Below, piece by piece: positions 30,945 to 38,140 of a stretch of 58,503 nucleotides of DNA. Under the pieces are notes generated by a model. The model did no database searches, was not told the origin of the DNA, and saw only the letters and a list, made by a program, of their open reading frames with translations. The DNA lies in the IMG/VR virus record IMGVR_UViG_3300032562_000025, positions 1-58,503 of that record. The stretch is one strand, 5' to 3'. How positions within the stretch are numbered: position 1 is the stretch's first letter; each line of letters starts with the position of its first letter. Made by a program: the position numbers and the translations under genes. Source of the stretch: a virus.

Positions 30945-32537
30945 ATGTTAGAATTAATTACGCTTGGTATAATTGTAATTGTCCTTCCCTTACTGAAAAC
31001 CAATATCAGTTTGGGAGGGGCATTTAAAATGAAGGAAAATGTCTTCATAGTTATATCCATAGCGTACCTTTGTTATGCAATGATATTCAGGGGAGTACCC
31101 AATTCTCCCCTGATATATCTTGTTTGCTTTATAACAATGTCAGCAATGTGGTCAACAAATATACATCAATCTTGGCAAGATATTGCAAAGTGGTGGGGAT
31201 TGTATGGCTTATTTGTATTGGTATCATTCTTACCAATGAATACAGTATTAATGATATCAATGATACCAATTCCATTTATGCTTATTTGGGGGTTCATGCA
31301 GAAATTTGGTCTTGAGCCATTTGATAAACTTATGCAATTTATTACCAGTGATTCTTACAAATCAAAATCTTCAATGTTTAATACCTCAATGGGAAATGTA
31401 AGTTATGCAGCTGCTTTTCTTGCACCATATATCTTCATATCAATTTACCTTGGAGTAAATGTATCACAGTGGTTCTTCTTAATTACACCATTCATTGTAG
31501 TGGGAATCATCATTTCGAAGTGTTATTCAGCAATGGTAGGAATTCTTGCAGGATTATGTGTGATGTTTCCATTATTACTTATCCCATTAGTTGTTAGTGT
31601 TTTTGTTCTTGTATATCTTAGAACGTTTTATAGAACAGTATATGATAAATGGGTAGGGAAGAAGGAATACAATTTATTATCAAGGACATATTTTTGGAAG
31701 ATTGCTTTTAATCTATGGCTTAAAAAACCATTGTTTGGCTGGGGAATAAAGACATATCAAAAAGAACAGTTTGTAATGGCACCAAAAATAAATATGACTA
31801 TTTCACGTTTTCCCTTACGTGTTCATAATGATTATATGGAAATGCTTTGTGAGTGTGGACTTATCGGCTTGGTATTGATGGTGTACTTCATTGTTTCGAT
31901 CATTTATCCTGCACTTCAATCAGGTAATTATATTTTACTTGGAGGTATCATATGTTTACTCGTGCATGGAATATTTTTATACACTTTGTCGATATTTTCA
32001 TATGTACCATATATAATTCTGGCCTCTTGTCTTTCAAGTCAGACGATGGAACATATGCAATTACCTCTAATGGTAGCTTTAATATGTTCAGTTGGTTTAA
32101 TAAAAATGGTAATAAATTATGTGATAAAGATACAAATGTCTCATTACTGGACCGCAAAGTTTGAATCTTCAACGAATGCTGGAGATAAATGTGAATATGC
32201 TAAAAAGGCATTAGAAATGACTCCATATGAAGGGACAGTACTTACAAATAGTACACTAACACAAGGACTGATAAGTGCTGAATTAGCAATACCATACCTG
32301 GAAAAATCAATTTATTTCTTTGATGGAACAATGAATCTTGCTGAATTATGGTTGACATATGGAAATACACAAAGGTTGATCGGTGATTATGAAGGAGCGA
32401 AGAAATCATTAAATTATGCTTTGTATTTAAACTCAGATTTAAGTCAAGCAAATTTTATCTTGAGTATGATAAATAAAGCAGAACGAAATTTTAACGGTGG
32501 CGTAAAAATTACGTTACCTCCAAATATGAATAAATAA
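30945..32537 (+). CDS. O-antigen ligase/polymerase-like membrane protein with C-terminal TPR-like region
   Basis: Start at 30945 (MLELITLG) directly after the preceding stop. A 530-aa protein with about ten hydrophobic helices and the Wzy/WaaL-type loop FWKIAFNLWLKKPLFGWG ... SRFPLRVHNDYMEMLCECG, including the HND motif and acidic CECGLIGL. The last ~110 residues are soluble and TPR-like (GDYEGAKKSLNYALYLNSD). Such proteins polymerise or attach surface glycans; in a phage this could change the host receptor. Its last codons are made from a palindrome copy (VKITLPP). Confidence 0.75.
   Translation: MLELITLGIIVIVLPLLKTNISLGGAFKMKENVFIVISIAYLCYAMIFRGVPNSPLIYLVCFITMSAMWSTNIHQSWQDIAKWWGLYGLFVLVSFLPMNTVLMISMIPIPFMLIWGFMQKFGLEPFDKLMQFITSDSYKSKSSMFNTSMGNVSYAAAFLAPYIFISIYLGVNVSQWFFLITPFIVVGIIISKCYSAMVGILAGLCVMFPLLLIPLVVSVFVLVYLRTFYRTVYDKWVGKKEYNLLSRTYFWKIAFNLWLKKPLFGWGIKTYQKEQFVMAPKINMTISRFPLRVHNDYMEMLCECGLIGLVLMVYFIVSIIYPALQSGNYILLGGIICLLVHGIFLYTLSIFSYVPYIILASCLSSQTMEHMQLPLMVALICSVGLIKMVINYVIKIQMSHYWTAKFESSTNAGDKCEYAKKALEMTPYEGTVLTNSTLTQGLISAELAIPYLEKSIYFFDGTMNLAELWLTYGNTQRLIGDYEGAKKSLNYALYLNSDLSQANFILSMINKAERNFNGGVKITLPPNMNK
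32501..32521 (+). repeat. Dispersed palindrome, type I tail (end of O-antigen ligase-like gene)
   Basis: Core CGTAAAAATTACG (32501-32513) plus TTACCTCC; translated as VKITLPP at the extreme C-terminus of the upstream gene. Confidence 0.9.
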
Positions 32538-32548
32538 GGAGGTTTGAA

Positions 32549-33616
32549 ATGGAACCAAAAGAGGATAAAAAGGAAATAATTGAGGATGAAATTAAGGCTC
32601 CAGAAATAACGAACGGGGATATTGCACCTGAAGGATATACTCAATCTGAATGGGATCGTTTATCCAGTGGAGATAAAGAAGGGATTTTAGATTTACTTAA
32701 AAATCCTGACCTTAATGAGGATGAAGATGAAATTGTAGTTGAGGGTGAAATCAAATCGGAAGTTAAGGTTGATGAAGAAGTTAAACCTGAAGTTGTAATT
32801 GAGCCGGTTATTGAACCAATAATTGAAGTTAAAAAGGAAGAAGTTGAAGTTTCAGATATGGACTTGGTTTCATTCAGACCATCGGTGACAAGTAAGGATT
32901 TGGAATCATGGTTGGCAAATCAACCTGAAGATGTTAAAAATAAGTACATTGTTAATGTTCCTTCAGATATGGTTAATGCACATAATTCGGCATTAAGTGA
33001 ATTGAGGACAAAGTTCGATGCTGATGAAATTTCCAGGGATGAATATGAAGATCAGCGAGATGAAATTAAAGAAAAGTTAGCTGAGTATAAAATCGTTGAA
33101 AGGGAACGTTTGCGAGATGCACTTAAGGATGAGGTTACTTGGGACAGGGAACAAGCTGCATTTATGGGTGCAAGGAAGGAATATGTTGGGGAAGTCCAAA
33201 CTGATGGGACAATTAAGAAAACATCGAGAAGTACATTGTTACTTGGTGCATTACAAGCAGCAATTAAGGAAGTTGAGGCCACAACCCCAGGGTTGCCAGG
33301 AATACAATTATTGGTTAAGGCTGACAAAATTGTTAAGGATGCATTTGGATTGAATAAAAAGGTTGAGGAAATTAAGAAAGTTGAGGAAAAAAAGGAGGAA
33401 AAGAAAACTCCAGCAGAAATACTTAAAGAAAAAGGAATTTCGAAGTTACCGGATGAAGCAAATTTGGGGGATGTGCCTGAAGCAGGGAAAAATTTAACAG
33501 AAGATGGATGGGGTGCAATTGATCGCTTACCTGATAAGAAAAGGGAAGAATGGCTTGCTAAGCAACCACAAAAAGTTGTTGATGCTTATGTTAATTCATT
33601 GGCAAGTGGGCGGTAA
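32549..33616 (+). CDS. Probable scaffolding protein
   Basis: A 355-aa protein, very acidic in the N-terminal 110 residues (DEDEIVVEGEIKSEVKVDEEV and VIEPVIEPIIEV), coiled-coil in the middle (SALSELRTKFDADEISRDEYE) and Lys/Glu-rich towards the end. Size, charge, helicity and position before the major capsid gene fit a capsid scaffold. A repeated motif (WDRLSSGDKEGI near the N-terminus, WGAIDRLPDKKREEWL near the C-terminus) is visible. Confidence 0.65.
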   Translation: MEPKEDKKEIIEDEIKAPEITNGDIAPEGYTQSEWDRLSSGDKEGILDLLKNPDLNEDEDEIVVEGEIKSEVKVDEEVKPEVVIEPVIEPIIEVKKEEVEVSDMDLVSFRPSVTSKDLESWLANQPEDVKNKYIVNVPSDMVNAHNSALSELRTKFDADEISRDEYEDQRDEIKEKLAEYKIVERERLRDALKDEVTWDREQAAFMGARKEYVGEVQTDGTIKKTSRSTLLLGALQAAIKEVEATTPGLPGIQLLVKADKIVKDAFGLNKKVEEIKKVEEKKEEKKTPAEILKEKGISKLPDEANLGDVPEAGKNLTEDGWGAIDRLPDKKREEWLAKQPQKVVDAYVNSLASGR

Positions 33617-33619
33617 GTT

Positions 33620-33817
33620 ATGGCACTTAAAAAAGAAATTTCAGTTGGAGATGAATTGGATTTCGATTTGTCTCACCAATCGGGCTTAACTAATGTTAAG
33701 ATACGTTTAACGGAAGTTGTAGGAAGACGAGCAATCTTGGTCATAATGGCGAATAAGGAGTCAGTACCAATTCGTCATACAAAGTGTAATCATTATAAAA
33801 AAGAGAGTATAGGATGA
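33620..33817 (+). CDS. CsrA-like small protein
   Basis: A 65-aa protein: ISVGDELDFDLSHQ, NVKIRLTEVVGRRAILVIMA and ESVPIRH resemble the strand order of CsrA (IGDEI-V-V, VRIGI-A, VHR). CsrA binds GGA in RNA hairpin loops and represses translation. The usual N-terminal MLILTR is replaced by MALKKE, so the match is incomplete. It lies between scaffold and capsid genes, where phage CsrA-like proteins have been seen. Alternative: an unrelated small beta-barrel. Confidence 0.45.
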   Translation: MALKKEISVGDELDFDLSHQSGLTNVKIRLTEVVGRRAILVIMANKESVPIRHTKCNHYKKESIG

Positions 33818-33981
33818 GGATAATTAAATCAACTAATGGATTTGATATTCAAGTTGACAATGAAGCAGTAGCTAAATTATATGGTAGTAACGCTGTACTT
33901 AATAAAATTGCAGTATGTGAAAAACATGAGGTTTCTCACTTGGATGTAGAACAAAATAAAAAATATGCCAGGATGGTTTAA
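33814..33981 (+). CDS. Small hypothetical protein
   Basis: A 55-aa ORF from the ATG at 33814 (overlapping the CsrA-like gene's stop by ATGA) to TAA at 33979-33981. Sequence MRIIKSTNGFDIQVDNEAV and a C-terminal CEKHEVSHLDVEQNKKY. No family recognised; coupled translation supports it. Confidence 0.5.
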   Translation: MRIIKSTNGFDIQVDNEAVAKLYGSNAVLNKIAVCEKHEVSHLDVEQNKKYARMV

Positions 33982-33995
33982 AATGGAGGCACCAA

Positions 33996-35108
33996 GTGGG
34001 ACAAACCATGGTTGGATTAAATGATGCCAAAGCCGTCAAACGGTTTAGTTCAAGCCTTACGGTTGATGCAGCAAGAAAAGGTCAGTGGACTTCGAAGTGG
34101 ATGGGTGGAGGCCCAACTGCAACACAGCCGATTTATTCAGTACCTGATCTGGAAAATCAACGTGGGGAGCAGGTTTCGTTTGATATTTCAATGCAGCTTA
34201 ATTCACAGCCAATTGAAGGTGATGATGAGGCTCGTGGTAAAGGTGAGAAACTATTTTTCTACTCTCAGGTTGTTTATATTGATCAGGAGAGGGAAGTTGT
34301 TTCTACTGGTGGTCGAATGACTCAGAAACGTACACTTCATGATTTGAGACAGGTGGCACGCTCAAGGACGGCAGATTTATGGGGCCGTGTTTTTGACCAG
34401 ATAATTTTCATTTATTTAAGTGGAGCTCGTGGAGTAAATTCGGATTACGTCTTCCCGACGACATGGACAGGAAGGGCGAATAACTCATTAAGTGCACCTG
34501 ATTCAAATCATATCGTTTTTGGTGGAGTTGCTACTGTTAAAGGTGATATGACAGTTACGGATACAATGACCACACTTCCTATTGATAAAGCAGTTGCATA
34601 TGCAAAAATGATGGGTGGTGGAGGGCCGGCTTATTCTGAGGTTCCTCAGATTCAGCCAATTAATGAGTCAGGGGAAGAAGTATTCCTTATGGTAATGAAT
34701 CCTTGGCAGGAATTCAATTTGAGAAGGAATACAACGTCTATGGACTGGGCAGACATTCAGAAACAGATTGCAATGTCTTCAGGGAAAAATTCTGAATTTA
34801 TGAAAGGTGGCCTTGGTATGTGGAATAAGGTTGTCCTTCAGGTACACCAGAATTGTATTCAGTTCAGTGATTATGGTACAGGAAGTGATGTTGCAGCAGT
34901 TCGAGCATTGTTTTGTGGTATTCAGGCTGGAACAATTGCTCAGGGTCAGGGTGGTGGAGCAATGACTTATGGCTGGTTTGAAGAAGCTTATGATGGTGGA
35001 AATCAGCTTGATATTTATACGGATACAAAGTGGGGTTTTGTTAAGACAAATTTCAATGGCAACGATTTTGGAGTTATCGCCATTGATACTGCGGCTGCAA
35101 AACCGTAA
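33996..35108 (+). CDS. Major capsid protein (N4-gp56 / DUF4043 type)
   Basis: A 370-aa protein starting at GTG 33996, 6 nt after GGAGG. Family features: AVKRFSSSLTVDAARKG, then GEQVSFDISMQLNSQPIEGDDEARGKGE (in parts), the DQEREVVSTGGRMTQKRT block and LRQVARSRTADLWGRVFDQI. A late DYGTGSDVAAVRALFCGIQA matches the A-domain. It is the HK97-fold shell subunit and probably the most abundant virion protein. Confidence 0.85.
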   Translation: MGQTMVGLNDAKAVKRFSSSLTVDAARKGQWTSKWMGGGPTATQPIYSVPDLENQRGEQVSFDISMQLNSQPIEGDDEARGKGEKLFFYSQVVYIDQEREVVSTGGRMTQKRTLHDLRQVARSRTADLWGRVFDQIIFIYLSGARGVNSDYVFPTTWTGRANNSLSAPDSNHIVFGGVATVKGDMTVTDTMTTLPIDKAVAYAKMMGGGGPAYSEVPQIQPINESGEEVFLMVMNPWQEFNLRRNTTSMDWADIQKQIAMSSGKNSEFMKGGLGMWNKVVLQVHQNCIQFSDYGTGSDVAAVRALFCGIQAGTIAQGQGGGAMTYGWFEEAYDGGNQLDIYTDTKWGFVKTNFNGNDFGVIAIDTAAAKP

Positions 35109-35136
35109 GAAGTAAAATAAATAAGGAGGTCAAGTC

Positions 35137-35688
35137 ATGACTAATACGCTTAAAATAGCTACTGATCTGTATTCCAAACCTGCCCTTAATGCGTTAGGTG
35201 GGGCAAGAGTATCATATCGGAAAGTTACATTACTTACTACCGATTTGATTACTACACAGATTTATGCCCTTAATATTCTTCCAGCTGGCCATCGGTTGGT
35301 AGATGCTTTTATTGAATCAAAAACACTTGATTCTAATACAAGTAAAACAATTTGTTTGAGTGTTGGTGTATTGAACACTTATTTTGGTGATCCTGCTGCA
35401 ACTGCGGCAGTACCTGCTGCTTATTCAAGTGGTGGAGCAACTGCAACTGATGTTGATCCTCAGTTGGTAAGTGGGCAGAATATAATCACTGCTTCAGTTG
35501 TTGGTCAGGGTGGTGGTCGTGTTCGTGCTGGTATTTCAACATCTTCATACTCATTGACTCCTTCAAATGATATTGGAGTTGATAAAATTAAGGATAGAAT
35601 TATTGCAATGCAGGTTACTTATCTTCCTGCAACTGCAGTCGGTGGTGTTTTTGTAACTGGTCTTGTTGTTGAAAGGGATCAGGAGTAA
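35137..35688 (+). CDS. Virion structural protein next to capsid
   Basis: A 183-aa protein with a beta-rich core (ALNILPAGHRLVDAFIESKT, GGRVRAGISTSSYSL) and Ala/Gly-rich loops. Directly follows the major capsid gene behind AAGGAGG; probably a head-decoration, cement or head-completion protein by position. No conserved motif recognised. Confidence 0.55.
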   Translation: MTNTLKIATDLYSKPALNALGGARVSYRKVTLLTTDLITTQIYALNILPAGHRLVDAFIESKTLDSNTSKTICLSVGVLNTYFGDPAATAAVPAAYSSGGATATDVDPQLVSGQNIITASVVGQGGGRVRAGISTSSYSLTPSNDIGVDKIKDRIIAMQVTYLPATAVGGVFVTGLVVERDQE

Positions 35689-35708
35689 TTAAAGAATGTT
35701 TGTAAATT

Positions 35709-35761
35709 GCAAAATGGGGCAGATGACGGACGTAAAATTTACGTTACCTGCCTCATTTTGC
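35709..35761 (+). promoter_or_regulatory. Composite hairpin around a palindrome copy
   Basis: GCAAAATGGGGCAG (35709-35722) pairs with CTGCCTCATTTTGC (35748-35761), 14 bp with one G·U, enclosing the CGTAAAATTTACG core at 35731-35743. No T-run follows, so it may be a regulatory or processing hairpin rather than a terminator. It lies in the 104-nt gap between structural genes. Confidence 0.6.
35731..35752 (+). repeat. Dispersed palindrome, type I tail
   Basis: Core CGTAAAATTTACG (35731-35743) plus TTACCTGCC; the tail continues TCATTTTG, shared with the 43741 copy. Confidence 0.9.
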
Positions 35762-35792
35762 ATAATCATAAAAGGAGTGAAGGAGGTTCACA

Positions 35793-36458
35793 GTGTTAAT
35801 TGAATGCTTAATTTTGCGTGAAGGAATGACAACCGTACCATTTAAGTTACATAATTATGAGTTTATGCCAATTCCAGGAACAAATGAAGGAGAAATGGGT
35901 ACTTCGGTTTGTAACATTGCTGATCAGGAAGCAATTGATTATTTACTTGGCAATGAGAAAAGAGGGATGAAACCGAAGGCAAGTTTTCGTCCTTATCGTC
36001 CGAAGCAAGCTCAGGATGATATGTATGCAAGACGGGCTGAAAAGGAAAAAGTTACTGGTAAATTTAAGGGTTATTCGATTGAAGTCCTTAATATTATGGG
36101 TAATGATAAGGGGTATGTTATTAAGAAAGATGTTAAAAATGAGCCAATGTCATTTTGTGGGATGAATGGAAAGTGGACTGATGATGTTCAGAAAATCTGG
36201 CCATTTACCAAAATCGGTGATGCTGATACATGGCTGAAATCATTTTTAAGTGGAGTATCAATGGATGCTCCGAAGGTTGACGGTACACCATATCATTGTG
36301 GAGAATGTGAATTGATTTTCAAGGATCCAATTCAACTCGCAGAACACTGGAAAAATGTACATCAGAAAAAAGCGGAGATAATTCCTGAGGATATTGCGAA
36401 AACACTCCCAAATGTTGCTGAAGTTAAAACATACAAGGAAGTTCCAAAAGGTAAATAA
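35793..36458 (+). CDS. Hypothetical protein with C2H2 zinc finger
   Basis: Starts at GTG 35793 behind AAGGAGG. A 221-aa protein. The central part is unremarkable; the C-terminal ~45 residues are a C2H2 finger: YHCGECELIFKDPIQ then LAEHWKNVH. It could bind DNA or another virion protein. A zinc finger in a virion gene cluster is unusual but the family is unknown. Confidence 0.55.
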   Translation: MLIECLILREGMTTVPFKLHNYEFMPIPGTNEGEMGTSVCNIADQEAIDYLLGNEKRGMKPKASFRPYRPKQAQDDMYARRAEKEKVTGKFKGYSIEVLNIMGNDKGYVIKKDVKNEPMSFCGMNGKWTDDVQKIWPFTKIGDADTWLKSFLSGVSMDAPKVDGTPYHCGECELIFKDPIQLAEHWKNVHQKKAEIIPEDIAKTLPNVAEVKTYKEVPKGK

Positions 36459-36460
36459 AT

Positions 36461-37420
36461 ATGAGTTATACAATTGCTGAACTTACAACGGATTTGATTC
36501 AACGGGTTGGACGACTTGAAAATGCAGCTGGCATAACATTGCTAAGTGCCGTTAATTCAATTCAGTCTATGTTAGCTAAACGGTTACTTGATCGTAAATC
36601 CGACTTGCTCGTTGAGCCAAATTCGTTAAGTTTATCGATTCCATTTTACGGTTGTTCTGCAACCTTACCTGATGGTTTCATATCAATGGCTGAGAAGCCA
36701 AAATATCAAGAGCTTTACACTGATTGGATGCTTGGAAATGTGGTTTCTTACAATGTGCTTACTGGTGAGTTGGTTTTATTGGTTACAGATTACGAAGGAA
36801 GTGATACATTAAGTTCTTGGAATATTTCGACAGTACCCGTGCCTGGAGAAGAGTCCCAAACCATTTCTACCTCAACAACCTCCTTTACAGTGATAACTAC
36901 CGGACACAATGCTACCTTATTCATTGACATCGGACTTGTTTTATCTCCAGGCACATCCCTTTACATTACTTCAGGTTCAATGCCGAGTGGATTGAATATT
37001 TATCAGCAAACAATGCAACCATCTTATTTAACGAGTGATGAAGATCATGACGATGTTGAGTGGTGGTCTTGGTATGGTTTATATGGCTGGAATATTGAGT
37101 CACCATCAAGGACACCAAAACATTATAAGATAGTTAATACATTAATGTATATAAGACCGTATGCAATTTATCCACTTATAATAACGGGTAAGTATTTTGG
37201 TTTACCTGCAAAATTGATAAGTACATCAACCTTACCATTTAACGGTTTGTTTGATGAGATTTTTAGAGAAGGTGTTGTAAGGATAATTTCTAAAGGAATT
37301 TCACTTGTTGAAATGGATCAGGACTTCAATTACTTTTTACAAAGGGAATTTGATTCAGTCATTAATTCAAGAATGAGTATTATGGATAAGACAAGAACTT
37401 CACATAGTAATTTTATGTAA
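36461..37420 (+). CDS. Probable head-tail connector/adaptor protein
   Basis: A 319-aa protein. N-terminal helices (IAELTTDLIQRVGRLENAAG, LLSAVNSIQSMLAKRLL) followed by a beta domain (LVEPNSLSLSIPFYGCSATLP). The late part (FDEIFREGVVRIISKGISL) resembles the C-terminal bundle of podovirus adaptor proteins. Adjacent to a DUF6682-like adaptor gene, so tail-assembly connector is likely. A central inserted beta module (TTSFTVITTGHNATLFIDIG) also occurs in the fibre at 54424, suggesting domain sharing. Confidence 0.55.
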   Translation: MSYTIAELTTDLIQRVGRLENAAGITLLSAVNSIQSMLAKRLLDRKSDLLVEPNSLSLSIPFYGCSATLPDGFISMAEKPKYQELYTDWMLGNVVSYNVLTGELVLLVTDYEGSDTLSSWNISTVPVPGEESQTISTSTTSFTVITTGHNATLFIDIGLVLSPGTSLYITSGSMPSGLNIYQQTMQPSYLTSDEDHDDVEWWSWYGLYGWNIESPSRTPKHYKIVNTLMYIRPYAIYPLIITGKYFGLPAKLISTSTLPFNGLFDEIFREGVVRIISKGISLVEMDQDFNYFLQREFDSVINSRMSIMDKTRTSHSNFM

Positions 37421-37442
37421 TGGTATAAGGCGAGGAATTAAT

Positions 37443-38123
37443 ATGGCAATCTTAGATGGTGGATCAGCTTCAGTATCACCTACAACTTCAGTTACATTAC
37501 CAATTACGACTGAAATCATTGTTACTGTTCAAAGACAGTTGCAAGATGTTACTGGAGTATCATATCCAGCTGAAGATTTAATTCCATATATGAACCTTTT
37601 CTTTGCTGAATTAATTGGTGTTGTTCCTTCAGCATATAATGTAACTGAAGATATTGGATTGGTTGCAGGTGCAAAGCAAACATTACCAGAAGGAACTAAA
37701 AAGTTACTTAATGTTATTTGCAATATTTCGGGTAGTGTATATGTTGGGCCGGCTCCTACGATTTTACCAAGATCAACATTGGATACATTGATTCCAAGTT
37801 GGCAATTATTTACTTCTAGTAAGACAGTCCTTAATGTTATAAGAGATGAAGATGATTCTTATGTATTTTATACCTTCCCTCCTCAGCCGGTCGGAACTGA
37901 TCAAAAATTGAGGGTAATTTTATCCATGCTTCCAACAGCGATTGAAGATCAATCAGATGATTTTCCACTTGAAGAATCATACAAATTACCTTGCATTAAT
38001 TATATGTTATACTTAACTTTAAGGGAGGAGACAACAATACCTAACGCTCTTAATAAAGCAAATATGTGTCTTGAAATGTTTTATAAAGAGTTGGGTGTTG
38101 AGATGACTCAGCAAAAGAAGTAA
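37443..38123 (+). CDS. DUF6682-like phage adaptor protein
   Basis: A 226-aa protein: ITTEIIVTVQRQLQDVTGVSYPAEDLIPYMN, GTKKLLNVICNI, PSWQLFTSSKTVLNV and SYVFYTFPPQP fit the layout of podovirus adaptor proteins (segments listed in pieces). C-terminal helices (CINYMLYLTLREE) would pack on the portal. It likely connects the portal to the tail nozzle. Confidence 0.6.
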   Translation: MAILDGGSASVSPTTSVTLPITTEIIVTVQRQLQDVTGVSYPAEDLIPYMNLFFAELIGVVPSAYNVTEDIGLVAGAKQTLPEGTKKLLNVICNISGSVYVGPAPTILPRSTLDTLIPSWQLFTSSKTVLNVIRDEDDSYVFYTFPPQPVGTDQKLRVILSMLPTAIEDQSDDFPLEESYKLPCINYMLYLTLREETTIPNALNKANMCLEMFYKELGVEMTQQKK

Positions 38124-38140
38124 TAAAAAGGGAGTCAGGA

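Noticed and set aside
33854-33882. TTGACA...TTATAT promoter-like pair before the capsid gene
   Set aside because: The -10 matches only about half of the consensus and the pair lies inside a coupled coding sequence; too weak to call.
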